Assembly (NCBI RefSeq): GCF_044005705.1
Contig: NZ_JBIPKE010000018.1
Span: 248,001-312,000 of the forward strand
Length of the DNA: 64,000 nucleotides
Origin: Marinoscillum luteum
GTDB taxonomy: Bacteria > Bacteroidota > Bacteroidia > Cytophagales > Cyclobacteriaceae
Direction of reading: 5' to 3'
Shown: positions 18,508-25,872 of the stretch, piece after piece
Layout of the letters: every line of letters begins with the position of its first letter
Numbering within the stretch: position 1 is the stretch's first letter
Notes under the pieces: model-generated
Database searches by the model: none
What the model saw: the letters and a program-made list of their open reading frames with translations, nothing else
Told to the model about the DNA's origin: nothing
Translations under genes and position numbers: made by a program

Positions 18508-18604
18508 ATCAATTTATATATCAGGAATTAGCACCTTCCCGTTTAGGGTGGGGGTTGCTAGCGCTTCTTAGAGCCTGTCTCTCAGCGCTTCTTTATAAAT
18601 CGAT
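18508..18604 (-). ncRNA. SAM-I (S-box) riboswitch aptamer
   Basis: Read on the minus strand it shows the S-box core in order: GAGAGACAGGCTC (18583-18571), GCAACC (18558-18553) and GGTGCTAATTCC (18535-18524). These are closed by an 11-bp P1 helix, ATCGATTTATA (18604-18594) with TATAAATTGAT (18518-18508), containing one G-T pair. It lies about 14 nt after the predicted transcription start and upstream of metY-metX, the expected regulon for S-adenosylmethionine sensing. P1 ends only 4 nt before the start codon of the 40-codon ORF, so formation of P1 could block initiation there directly. Confidence 0.9.
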
Positions 18605-18624
18605 GCTTTATCGATTTGAGAGCA

Positions 18625-18655
18625 CAAACGTAACACGGAAAAATTAGTTTGCAAA
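18625..18655 (-). promoter_or_regulatory. Bacteroidota promoter of the riboswitch-metY-metX transcript
   Basis: On the minus strand TTTG (18655-18652), exactly 19 bp, then TACGTTTG (18632-18625): a perfect match to TTTG-N19-TANNTTTG. Start of transcription is expected near 18618. Confidence 0.8.
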
Positions 18656-18671
18656 AAAAAAGAAGGGCAAT

Positions 18672-18708
18672 AAAAAAATAAAGCCGGTCAGAAAATTCTG
18701 ACCGGCTT
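18672..18708 (-). terminator. Terminator of sucD
   Basis: A 13-bp perfect stem (AAGCCGGTCAGAA at 18681-18693 with its complement at 18696-18708) is followed on the minus strand by a seven-T run, 27 bp after the sucD stop. Confidence 0.9.
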
Positions 18709-18734
18709 ATCTATATCTAATCGAACTAAAGTTA

Positions 18735-19607
18735 TTAGCCCAATGCTTTTTTCATGACTTCCCCGATATCTGCAGGGGAGTTGACCACATGGATGCCATT
18801 GGCGGCCATGATCTTCATTTTGGCGGCAGCAGTGTCATCTGCGCCACCGATAATGGCTCCGGCATGGCCCATTCTTCTTCCGGGAGGTGCTGTTTGGCCG
18901 GCAATAAATCCTACTACAGGCTTTTTGTTGCCATTTTCTTTGATCCATTTGGCTGCCTCAGCTTCGTAGTTTCCACCGATTTCACCGATCATCACGATCC
19001 CTTCAGTCTCCGGATCCTCCATGAGCAACTGTACAGCATCTTTGGTAGAAGTACCGATGATAGGATCTCCTCCAATACCGATGGCGGTAGTAATACCCAA
19101 TCCTGCTTTTACTACCTGATCGGCTGCTTCGTAGGTCAATGTTCCTGATTTAGAAACGATCCCAATATTTCCTTTCTTAAATACAAAACCTGGCATAATG
19201 CCCACTTTGGCTTCACCCGGAGTGATCACCCCAGGGCAGTTTGGCCCTACCAGTTTGGCTCCTCTGGCAATGGCGTAAGGTTTGGCTTTCATCATGTCCT
19301 TCACAGGAATACCCTCTGTGATGGTGATGATAACCTTGATGCCTGCATCAGCAGCTTCCATGATGGCATCAGCAGCGAATGCTGGTGGCACGAAGATGAT
19401 AGATACGTCAGCACCTGTTGCATCTACGGCATCCTTCACAGTATTAAACACAGGTTTGTCCAGGTGGCTTTGTCCACCTTTGCCTGGAGTTACGCCTCCT
19501 ACTACATTCGTGCCATACTCAATCATCTGAGTGGCGTGGAAGGTTCCTTCAGTGCCGGTAAAGCCCTGTACGATTACTTTAGAATCTTTATTAACTAGAA
19601 CGCTCAT
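18735..19607 (-). CDS. sucD: Succinyl-CoA synthetase (ADP/GDP-forming) alpha subunit
   Basis: Binds CoA and carries the phosphohistidine in the TCA-cycle step succinyl-CoA to succinate with NTP synthesis. At 290 aa it has the normal family length. It has the CoA-binding Rossmann domain (VQGFTGTEGTFHATQM), the GPNCPGVITPGEAKVGIMPG segment, and the phospho-His loop GRRMGHAGAII near residue 245. The frame runs on to 19694, but the ATG at 19607 begins the family N-terminus (MSVLVNKDSKVIVQG), and the upstream stretch contains the promoter, so 19607 is used. Transcribed alone; sucC is not in the window. Confidence 0.95.
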   Translation of the reverse strand: MSVLVNKDSKVIVQGFTGTEGTFHATQMIEYGTNVVGGVTPGKGGQSHLDKPVFNTVKDAVDATGADVSIIFVPPAFAADAIMEAADAGIKVIITITEGIPVKDMMKAKPYAIARGAKLVGPNCPGVITPGEAKVGIMPGFVFKKGNIGIVSKSGTLTYEAADQVVKAGLGITTAIGIGGDPIIGTSTKDAVQLLMEDPETEGIVMIGEIGGNYEAEAAKWIKENGNKKPVVGFIAGQTAPPGRRMGHAGAIIGGADDTAAAKMKIMAANGIHVVNSPADIGEVMKKALG

Positions 19608-19632
19608 TTTGGATTGGTTTCTATTTGAGTTG

Positions 19633-19663
19633 CAAAAATATTTGAAATGGACACATTGCCAAA
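19633..19663 (-). promoter_or_regulatory. Promoter of sucD
   Basis: On the minus strand TTTG (19663-19660), 19 bp, TATTTTTG (19640-19633): a perfect Bacteroidota consensus, 25 bp upstream of the chosen sucD start. Confidence 0.75.
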
Positions 19664-19666
19664 CGG

Positions 19667-19697
19667 ATTGTGAATATAAAGTATTATAATACATTTG
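19667..19697 (+). promoter_or_regulatory. Candidate promoter of the alpha/beta hydrolase gene
   Basis: ATTG (19667-19670), 19 bp, TACATTTG (19690-19697). It is divergent from and adjacent to the sucD promoter; a 12-bp palindrome GTATTATAATAC (19681-19692) overlaps its -7 box. Confidence 0.5.
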
Positions 19698-19749
19698 CGG
19701 CAGTCAGATGTCATCCGCCACATCGGCAAATTCAGTATAAAAACAAGGC

Positions 19750-20619
19750 ATGCATAAGGCTGAAGGGTTTCAGATCATTTCGGAGGATAAAACTAAAATA
19801 AGCGCTACGCTTTTTTCAGGGGATGCCAAAAGCGCACATCTGATCATCGTGAGCCCTGCGGCTGGGGCCCCTCAGCGCTACTACAAAGGGTTTGCAGACT
19901 ACGCTTGCCAATACAAAGAATTTGATGTGATCACTTTTGACTATCGGGGGATAGGAGACTCGCTGCACAGCTCGGTCAAAGACGAGCGCTGCAAAATGAG
20001 CGACTGGGGAGACAAAGACCTCAATAGCGTGATTGCCTGGGCGAATAAAAAATATGATAAAATTTTCCTAATAGGTCACAGTGTGGCGGGGCAGATTTTT
20101 CCAAAAGCGGCCAACAATGGGCGCATTAGATCAGCTTACTTTGTTGGGTCTCAATCTGCCTATAATGGACACTGGAAGGGCTTTTGGTGGCTGTATGTAC
20201 TGATTTTCTGGTATATTTTAATACCCACCACTGTGGCCATCTACCGCTACTTGCCGGGCTGGACCATGGGTGGAAAAATAGATATCCCCAGGAATGCGGC
20301 ACTCGAGTGGAGAAAGTGGGGAACCCACCCTCAGGGCGTATTGCAAGGGAGTAAGGAGATGGCCCAAAAATTTGATGCAGTAAGAATCCCAGTGCATTTT
20401 GTGAATATTCAGGATGATAAGCTGCTGGCACCTTCGGCCGCAACGCAGGCCCTGATGCATTATTATCGAAATGCCGTGACCACTTTCCAGTTTATCAAAC
20501 CAAAAGATCTGGGATTTGAAAAAATTGGCCATTTTGGCTTTTTCAAAAAGAAGTTTGCCAGGAAGCTCTGGCCAATGCCCATCTTCTTCTTCACTCAGTT
20601 TTTAAATAAATTTGATTGA
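19750..20619 (+). CDS. Alpha/beta hydrolase family protein (289 aa)
   Basis: A serine-hydrolase fold with the oxyanion/strand segment VITFDYRGIGDS, the nucleophile elbow GHSVAG (Ser about 110), a plausible Asp in NIQDDKLLA, and a C-terminal catalytic His in IGHFGFF. The central cap contains a hydrophobic stretch (FWWLYVLIFWYILIPTTVAIYRYLPG) that may be a membrane-associated lid. This resembles the uncharacterised COG4757-type predicted hydrolases. The substrate cannot be inferred from its neighbours. It converges on kdsC with no gap. Confidence 0.8.
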   Translation: MHKAEGFQIISEDKTKISATLFSGDAKSAHLIIVSPAAGAPQRYYKGFADYACQYKEFDVITFDYRGIGDSLHSSVKDERCKMSDWGDKDLNSVIAWANKKYDKIFLIGHSVAGQIFPKAANNGRIRSAYFVGSQSAYNGHWKGFWWLYVLIFWYILIPTTVAIYRYLPGWTMGGKIDIPRNAALEWRKWGTHPQGVLQGSKEMAQKFDAVRIPVHFVNIQDDKLLAPSAATQALMHYYRNAVTTFQFIKPKDLGFEKIGHFGFFKKKFARKLWPMPIFFFTQFLNKFD

Positions 20620-21102
20620 TCAGTCCTCCGAAAGGATAAATCGATCAATAAATTCTCGCACCGCAGCATCACCACCTTTTCTGTCCAATACCACTTTCGC
20701 AATTTTCTTAATACCGGATGCTGCATCCGCCGGGCAGGCAGAAAAACCCACTTTTTGCATGACCTCCAGGTCATTGAGGTCGTCACCAATAAAACAGACC
20801 TCACTGTAGCTGATGTCGAGTGCTTTCATCCATTCATTTAAGACCTCAAGCTTGGGGCGTTGGCCCACATAAAAGTGCTTCATGCCCAGCATATTGGCTC
20901 GGGAGTTGACCATTTCTGTGGCCAGACTATGGCTAATGATGCCCACTTCCACGCCAGCCTTGATAGCTTCCTTGATACCTAGCCCGTCACGGGCATGAAA
21001 TTTTTTAAACTGCCTGCCATCCTCCATGATGTAGATCCCTCCGTCGGTCATGGTGCCGTCTACATCCAGTACCAGGAGCTTAATGTGTGAAAGTTTAGAC
21101 AT
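20620..21102 (-). CDS. kdsC: 3-deoxy-D-manno-octulosonate 8-phosphate phosphatase family (HAD)
   Basis: A 160-aa capless HAD phosphatase of the KdsC type: motif I DVDGTMTDGGIY, motif II in IISH, and motif III/IV GDDLNDLEVM. In the family it hydrolyses KDO-8-phosphate to KDO for lipid A core synthesis, acting as a homotetramer. Its ATG overlaps the TGA of the DAHP synthase gene by one base, so the two are coupled. That neighbour makes KDO-8-P the usual but not the only possible substrate. Confidence 0.85.
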   Translation of the reverse strand: MSKLSHIKLLVLDVDGTMTDGGIYIMEDGRQFKKFHARDGLGIKEAIKAGVEVGIISHSLATEMVNSRANMLGMKHFYVGQRPKLEVLNEWMKALDISYSEVCFIGDDLNDLEVMQKVGFSACPADAASGIKKIAKVVLDRKGGDAAVREFIDRFILSED

Positions 21103-22100
21103 CAGATTAATTTTTGACCCACCGCCTCTGCGACAGGTTTTAGTGAATGAAACATTTTGGTAAACTCATCAAAATTGAGTTGCTGGGCGGCATCAGATTT
21201 CGCCAGTTCGGGTGTTGGGTGGGTTTCTATCAGCAAACCATCAATCCCCATCGCTACAGCAGCTCTGGTGAGATCAGGGATGCCATATCTATAGCCCATG
21301 GCATGGCTGGGGTCTACCACCACGGGCAAGTTGGTGAATTCCTTCAGATAGGCCACACCGGTCAGGTCGAGGGTAAACCTGGTTTTATTTTCAAATGTGC
21401 GAATACCCCGTTCGCACAGCATGACATTGGGATTGCCACCGGAAAGGATAAACTCTGCTGCCTGCACAAACTCCTGCAGGGTGGTACCGAAGCCTCTTTT
21501 GAGCAGAACTGGTTTGGTAGACTTTCCGCATTTCCGTAGAATACTCTGGTCATACATGGCTTTGGTGCCGATTTGTACAATGTCTGCATGGTCAATCACC
21601 AGGTCCACATGAGAACTGTCCTTTACTTCGGTGATAATATTCAGATCATAAGTTTCCCGCACTTTTACCAGCATTTTTAATCCCTCTTCGCCCATTCCCT
21701 GAAAGGTATAGGGTGAGGTGCGAGGCTTGAAACAGCCTGCCCTCAATGTTTTGATGTTGAGGGATTTTAGCAGCTCAGCAGTCTGAGAGATTTGTTCCCA
21801 GGATTCTATGCTGCAGGGGCCGGCCATCATCATGGTATGATTGGTGTTACCACCTAACACGTCCTGGCGAATTTTAATATTTCTCTTATAAGACTGATAG
21901 TCCTTGCTGGCCAACTGGATGTCGCTGGACATCACAAAAGATTGATCAACGTAAGGGGCCAGGGCCGTCGGGACTGAGGTGATTTTGGAAGAAAGCACCA
22001 GTATGTCCCTGTCCTCTGACCGAAAATGGATGGCTTCATGTGCAGTAGCGAGGGTGGCTATTTTCTCAGGAGCCAGGTCACCTTTTAGGTGGATAATCAT
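21102..22100 (-). CDS. aroF: 3-deoxy-7-phosphoheptulonate (DAHP) synthase, type I-beta
   Basis: Condenses phosphoenolpyruvate and erythrose 4-phosphate, the entry step of the shikimate pathway. The 332-aa protein has an N-terminal ferredoxin-like extension (about residues 1-75), known in I-beta enzymes as a feedback-regulatory domain. The TIM barrel carries AGPCSIES, LRAGCFKPRTSPYTFQG, LLKRGFG, LCERGIRTFE and VDPSHAMG. The related KDO-8-P synthase was considered because kdsC follows, but the RTSPYTFQG segment and N-terminal domain favour DAHP synthase. A TATCTTTG -7-like box lies on this strand at 22149-22142. Confidence 0.9.
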   Translation of the reverse strand: MIIHLKGDLAPEKIATLATAHEAIHFRSEDRDILVLSSKITSVPTALAPYVDQSFVMSSDIQLASKDYQSYKRNIKIRQDVLGGNTNHTMMMAGPCSIESWEQISQTAELLKSLNIKTLRAGCFKPRTSPYTFQGMGEEGLKMLVKVRETYDLNIITEVKDSSHVDLVIDHADIVQIGTKAMYDQSILRKCGKSTKPVLLKRGFGTTLQEFVQAAEFILSGGNPNVMLCERGIRTFENKTRFTLDLTGVAYLKEFTNLPVVVDPSHAMGYRYGIPDLTRAAVAMGIDGLLIETHPTPELAKSDAAQQLNFDEFTKMFHSLKPVAEAVGQKLI

Positions 22101-22180
22101 AGAGTCGAATTAATGCGTGTTAATATGAATTTATGGGGATTCAAAGATAGGGTTATTTCCAATTTCCATATTTTAGAGCA

Positions 22181-23209
22181 ATGATGACAACAAGCAGCAT
22201 AGCCGACCTGAGAAGCGATACCATCACACGACCTACACCTGCCATGCTGGAGGCCATGATGTCCGCTAAGGTGGGCGACGATGTGCTGGGCGATGACCCC
22301 TCAGTGAATGAACTTCAGGAGAGGATTGCGGCACTTTTTGGTGTGGAGGCGGCACTTTTTTGCCCTTCTGGCACGATGGCTAATCAGATTGCGCTGCGCA
22401 TATCCACCAGCCCGCAGGATGAGGTGATCTGCGATAAAGATGCTCATATTTATCTCTACGAGGGTGGCGGAATGGCTTACAATTCTATGCTCTCCCCGAA
22501 GTTACTCGTTGGAGACAGAGGACGTCTTTCAGCGGAACAGGTTCAGGAAAACATCAATGCGGATGACATCCACTTTCCGCGAACCAAACTGGTAGGCCTC
22601 GAGAACACCATGAACAAGGGTGGTGGGAGTATCTACGATATCAGGGAGATACGCAGGATTCGAAAAGTTTGCGATGCTCATGGCCTGAATCTGCACATGG
22701 ATGGGGCCCGGTTTTTCAATGCATTGGCGGAGACGGGGGAAGACCCGGCAGATTATGGAGGTTTGTTTGATACGCTCACTATTTGTTTTTCAAAAGGTCT
22801 GGGGGCTCCGGTGGGTTCTGTGCTGCTGGCCTCCAAGCCCATGGTCAAAGAAGCTAAGCGTGTGCGGAAAGCTATGGGTGGAGGCATGCGACAGGCGGGT
22901 TATCTGGCCGCGGCATGTACCTATGCCCTGGATCACCATCGTACCAGACTTTCCGAAGATCATCATAGGGCTAAGGTCATCGGCAGGGGGCTGGAGGGGC
23001 AGCCTTACATTGGAGAGGTGATCCCGGTGGTAACCAATATCGTGAGTGCCGAGCTGGATGGGATTTCACCGGAAGAATATTTGAAGAAGCTCGCCAAAAA
23101 GGGTGTCCTGGCCGTATCTTTCGGCAAAAAAGCAGTCAGATTTGTGACTCATCTGGATTTCACGGATGATCACCTGGAGCAAACACTTTCCACCTTCAAA
23201 AGCCTATGA
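22181..23209 (+). CDS. ltaE: Low-specificity L-threonine aldolase
   Basis: PLP enzyme cleaving L-threonine/allo-threonine to glycine and acetaldehyde. Family landmarks are LRSDTITRPTPAM at the N-terminus, VGDDVLGDDPSVNEL, the PLP-ring region FCPSGTMANQIA, HMDGARFFNA with the PLP-binding Asp, and Schiff-base Lys in CFSKGLGAPVGS. At 342 aa the length is normal. A TATTTTAG box ends 4 nt before the ATG, so the mRNA may be leaderless. The stop overlaps the next ORF by 4 nt. Confidence 0.93.
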   Translation: MMTTSSIADLRSDTITRPTPAMLEAMMSAKVGDDVLGDDPSVNELQERIAALFGVEAALFCPSGTMANQIALRISTSPQDEVICDKDAHIYLYEGGGMAYNSMLSPKLLVGDRGRLSAEQVQENINADDIHFPRTKLVGLENTMNKGGGSIYDIREIRRIRKVCDAHGLNLHMDGARFFNALAETGEDPADYGGLFDTLTICFSKGLGAPVGSVLLASKPMVKEAKRVRKAMGGGMRQAGYLAAACTYALDHHRTRLSEDHHRAKVIGRGLEGQPYIGEVIPVVTNIVSAELDGISPEEYLKKLAKKGVLAVSFGKKAVRFVTHLDFTDDHLEQTLSTFKSL

Positions 23210-23607
23210 AAAATTTTTATCAATGGACTATCCTATGCCTGATCGCAGCGCTATTGGCCGGATGCGCCAAGAACATTACTACTTCCAGGACTTCAGAGGT
23301 CTTTGAGGAGTTCTATGACCGCTTTCATGCTGACGAGCGCTTCCAGCTAGACCGGGTGAAGTTTCCGCTGTCCGGAGAGTATGAAGGCCCAGAGGGTAGT
23401 CAGCCCTGGGTAAAATCAGCCTGGGAGCCACATAAGCAAAAGGTGACCGAAATTTCCGATCCACAATACATCACCGATATCGTGAAAACGGAAGGTGAAG
23501 TCATCGAAAAAGTACAGGAGGATGGTGGCGGTTTTTATTCGGAGCGCCGCTTCCAACTGATCGATGGGAAGTGGTACCTGGTGTTTTACGATACAGTCAA
23601 CCTCTAA
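23206..23607 (+). CDS. Hypothetical lipoprotein (133 aa)
   Basis: An N-terminal lipoprotein signal ends in LLAGC (Cys 20), giving a predicted inner- or outer-membrane lipoprotein of about 110 mature residues. The mature part is acidic with two short mixed segments (FEEFYDRFHADERFQLDRVKFPLSGEYEG and FQLIDGKWYLVFYD). It resembles the DUF4348-type small secreted domains, but I do not claim that family. Its ATG overlaps the ltaE stop (ATGA). Function unknown. Confidence 0.8.
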   Translation: MKNFYQWTILCLIAALLAGCAKNITTSRTSEVFEEFYDRFHADERFQLDRVKFPLSGEYEGPEGSQPWVKSAWEPHKQKVTEISDPQYITDIVKTEGEVIEKVQEDGGGFYSERRFQLIDGKWYLVFYDTVNL

Positions 23608-24482
23608 CCTCTTTTTACCACCAGCCATACACCGGCAAACACCAGAAGTGCTGCTATGAGGTGGCGGATGGATAGTATTTCCCCGAAGAAGGTACTGGCG
23701 ATCAACGTGGCGAAAACAGGTTGGACGTAGATGTAAACACCTACCGTGGAGGGATTGACTTTTTTCAAAGCCCAGATGTTCAGTACATAGACGATCACTG
23801 TCACCCCTATGATCACAAAGGCCATGCTAAAATAGACTTTGGCGGTGAGGGCCTGCCATTCAATCTGGGTGAATTCATTCCAGCCAACCGGGAGTACCAG
23901 TAAAAAGCCGAAGAAAAAGATCCATTTGGCTACCGTAATGGGGGTATACCTGGCCATGAGTGGCTTCACCAGGACTAAGTAGACACCGTAGCTCATGGCA
24001 TTGAGGAGAATGAGCACATCCCCTCTCCAGTTTCCCAGGGATATCCCTGTTCCAGGGCTGTAGATAATCAGAAATGCCCCGAGGAACCCAACAGCCAACC
24101 CGAGGACTTTTAAAAGGGTGACTTTCTCTTTCAGCAGGATTAGGGAGGTCACAAAGACCATCACCGGTGTGAGTGTCATGATGATACTCCCATTGATGGC
24201 GGTGGTTAGGCTCACTCCTTTGAAGAAGAAAAGCATGTTGATCCCTACACCAAAGAATGCGCAGAGCACAATCCGAACCCAGTCAGCACGCCAATTTATT
24301 TTTTCATTAACGGAAAGCCCTATGAGCCAAAAACAAGCTGTGGCGATGGCCACCCGTATCACGATCAGCCCAAAAGGAAGAATGTACTCTGGAGTGATGA
24401 TTTTGACAATGCTGTAATTGGTGCCATAGAGGAGCCCCACCAGGAGCATGGCGATATGTTGCTTGAAATCCGGAATTTTCAC
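23604..24482 (-). CDS. EamA-family (DMT superfamily) transporter (292 aa)
   Basis: Ten predicted transmembrane helices in two EamA repeats (about 8-140 and 155-290), with the internal-repeat feature ...GLxLLxxxVT near the end of each half. The family exports amino acids, metabolites or drugs; the substrate is not predictable. The start codon is GTG at 24482, supported by the hydrophilic N-terminus MKIPDFKQH and by a perfect -7 box (TATCTTTG, 24494-24487) ending 4 nt before it. Convergent with the lipoprotein gene, overlapping its end by 4 nt. Confidence 0.88.
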   Translation of the reverse strand: MKIPDFKQHIAMLLVGLLYGTNYSIVKIITPEYILPFGLIVIRVAIATACFWLIGLSVNEKINWRADWVRIVLCAFFGVGINMLFFFKGVSLTTAINGSIIMTLTPVMVFVTSLILLKEKVTLLKVLGLAVGFLGAFLIIYSPGTGISLGNWRGDVLILLNAMSYGVYLVLVKPLMARYTPITVAKWIFFFGFLLVLPVGWNEFTQIEWQALTAKVYFSMAFVIIGVTVIVYVLNIWALKKVNPSTVGVYIYVQPVFATLIASTFFGEILSIRHLIAALLVFAGVWLVVKRG

Positions 24483-24486
24483 GTGG

Positions 24487-24494
24487 CAAAGATA
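24487..24494 (-). promoter_or_regulatory. -7 box placed for a leaderless eamA transcript
   Basis: TATCTTTG on the minus strand matches TANNTTTG and ends 4 nt before the GTG start at 24482. No good -33 TTTG was found. Confidence 0.4.
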
Positions 24495-24505
24495 TGGTCG
24501 CGGAC

Positions 24506-25294
24506 TTAAGCCCTACCAGTTCCGCTGTTATTTTCGAGCCAGTTTGTCGTGGCTGAAATCACTTTGATCAGCAGGTAGTACAGGCCGGAACCAAGGGCGC
24601 ACACAGACCAGAAGAGGTGATCAGCTAGAAATGTCACGGGATGAAATTTTTCCGGAGCTGCTATGGCTCCGGAGAGTTGGAATAGGAAGAAAATGCCGAA
24701 AATGGCAGCAATCCCATTTTTCTCCTTTCTCAGCACTTTTTTCCAGTTGAAGGCCCGGGTACTGGGTTGGTATTTTCTCAGGGAGGGAAAGAAGACAGGG
24801 GTGTTGTTCTTCCAGGTCAGGTAGTCTGCTCCGAACTCTGTTTCCAGAAAGGTCTCTTCCGTGAAGATGATGAGTCGATAAAACCACCAAAAGCTCAACA
24901 GAAATAAGATTGTGAACCCAAGGTGCTGGCAAAGGAGAACCACTGCCAGCCAGAGGAGGAAATTGCCAAGGTACAGCGGGTTTCTGGTCACAGCGTAAAG
25001 TCCTGTAGTGTTAAGCTGATGGGCTACCTGCGTGGCTGTGTTTCTTCCGGAGGTACCTTTTGGGCTATAACCTACTGTAATGATCCGAATGATCAGGCCT
25101 GATAGGGCCAGGCACAAACATGCGAGATCGTAGGTGCGTTGGTCATCTTCGGTAAAGAAAAAAGCAGAGTGTCGGGCTTGCAGAAAAAAAATAATCAATC
25201 CGATGATCAAAAAAGCCACTGGGAGGAGACCACGAAATTTGAATAAAAACTGGCCTTGTCGCAGCATTTTATTTTGCCGATTTGTACTCTGCAT
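24506..25294 (-). CDS. Isoprenylcysteine carboxyl methyltransferase (ICMT/PEMT)-like membrane protein (262 aa)
   Basis: Six or so hydrophobic segments with the ICMT-like core VTRNPLYLGNFLLW (RNPxYxG SAM-binding signature), then EETFLETEFGADYLTWKNNTPVFFPS, the usual E-E-x-x-L...F-G-x-x-Y-x-x-Y motif. The family methylates small molecules or lipids, and bacterial members are mostly uncharacterised. An alternative start is the ATG at 25267 (MLRQGQF). A C-terminal extension with two further hydrophobic helices makes it longer than minimal ICMT proteins. Confidence 0.8.
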   Translation of the reverse strand: MQSTNRQNKMLRQGQFLFKFRGLLPVAFLIIGLIIFFLQARHSAFFFTEDDQRTYDLACLCLALSGLIIRIITVGYSPKGTSGRNTATQVAHQLNTTGLYAVTRNPLYLGNFLLWLAVVLLCQHLGFTILFLLSFWWFYRLIIFTEETFLETEFGADYLTWKNNTPVFFPSLRKYQPSTRAFNWKKVLRKEKNGIAAIFGIFFLFQLSGAIAAPEKFHPVTFLADHLFWSVCALGSGLYYLLIKVISATTNWLENNSGTGRA

Positions 25295-25460
25295 AATGAA
25301 TGATTTGCGCTGGTTATTTTTTGCGAAATGTAAATTTAACGGACGTTGGTTCGGCGCAAATAAAGTGAAAATATTTACAACGAAAATGGACTTGCAATCG
25401 TTTGCAATTCGTATAATTGTACTACGATTCTATATTCTGGTAACTCTAAAAAGACAGCTT

Positions 25461-25781
25461 ATGGTATTCACCGAGATTGACAAAAAGACTATGCAGATCC
25501 TCTGCACCCTTGCAAAGCTAGCCGGGCCTGCTGGAGAGAAAAGAGATGCAATTGTTAATATAGGTCAGTTTTTGGGAGTTCCCAAAGATGACACTTTGGA
25601 GCTGCTGGAAGAATGGGAGGAGTATGATATCATGCATTTGGCTTCAGAGGAGGAAAAGCGGCATTTTGTTAATTATTGCTTCTCCTATATGAATAAGGAT
25701 TATCACCCCAAAAAATCCGAAAGAGAATTTTACCAACAGGTTGTTAATAACCTGGGGCTAACGGCCAGATTCGATAACTGA
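25461..25781 (+). CDS. Conserved-looking hypothetical protein (106 aa)
   Basis: The open frame begins at 25134, but that region overlaps the divergent gene's start and is compositionally non-coding. The ATG at 25461 yields a compact soluble helical protein (MVFTEIDKKTMQILCTLAK...), so it is used. It is acidic in the middle (ELLEEWEEYDIM) and basic near the end. A possible promoter (CTTG-N17-TATAATTG, 25391-25419) lies just upstream, and a strong terminator follows, so it is a single-gene unit. I do not recognise a family. Confidence 0.75.
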   Translation: MVFTEIDKKTMQILCTLAKLAGPAGEKRDAIVNIGQFLGVPKDDTLELLEEWEEYDIMHLASEEEKRHFVNYCFSYMNKDYHPKKSEREFYQQVVNNLGLTARFDN

Positions 25782-25801
25782 CATTTTTCAATCCAAAATT
25801 G

Positions 25802-25836
25802 AACAGCTTTCCTTTCTAAAGGAAAGCTGTTTTTTT
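25802..25836 (+). terminator. Terminator after the 106-aa gene
   Basis: A 13-bp perfect stem (ACAGCTTTCCTTT at 25803-25815 with its complement at 25818-25830) is followed by a run of T. Confidence 0.9.
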
Positions 25837-25860
25837 ATATCCTTTGGCCACCGGGCCATT

Positions 25861-25868
25861 TATCTTTG
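25861..25868 (+). promoter_or_regulatory. -7 box placed for a leaderless rarA transcript
   Basis: TATCTTTG matches TANNTTTG and ends 4 nt before the rarA ATG at 25873; the -33 element is not recognisable. Confidence 0.4.
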
Positions 25869-25872
25869 TGGT

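Noticed and set aside
21102..22100. KDO-8-phosphate synthase as the identity of the DAHP synthase gene
   Set aside because: The N-terminal ferredoxin-like domain and the RTSPYTFQG and LCERGIRTFE segments are of DAHP synthase type I-beta.
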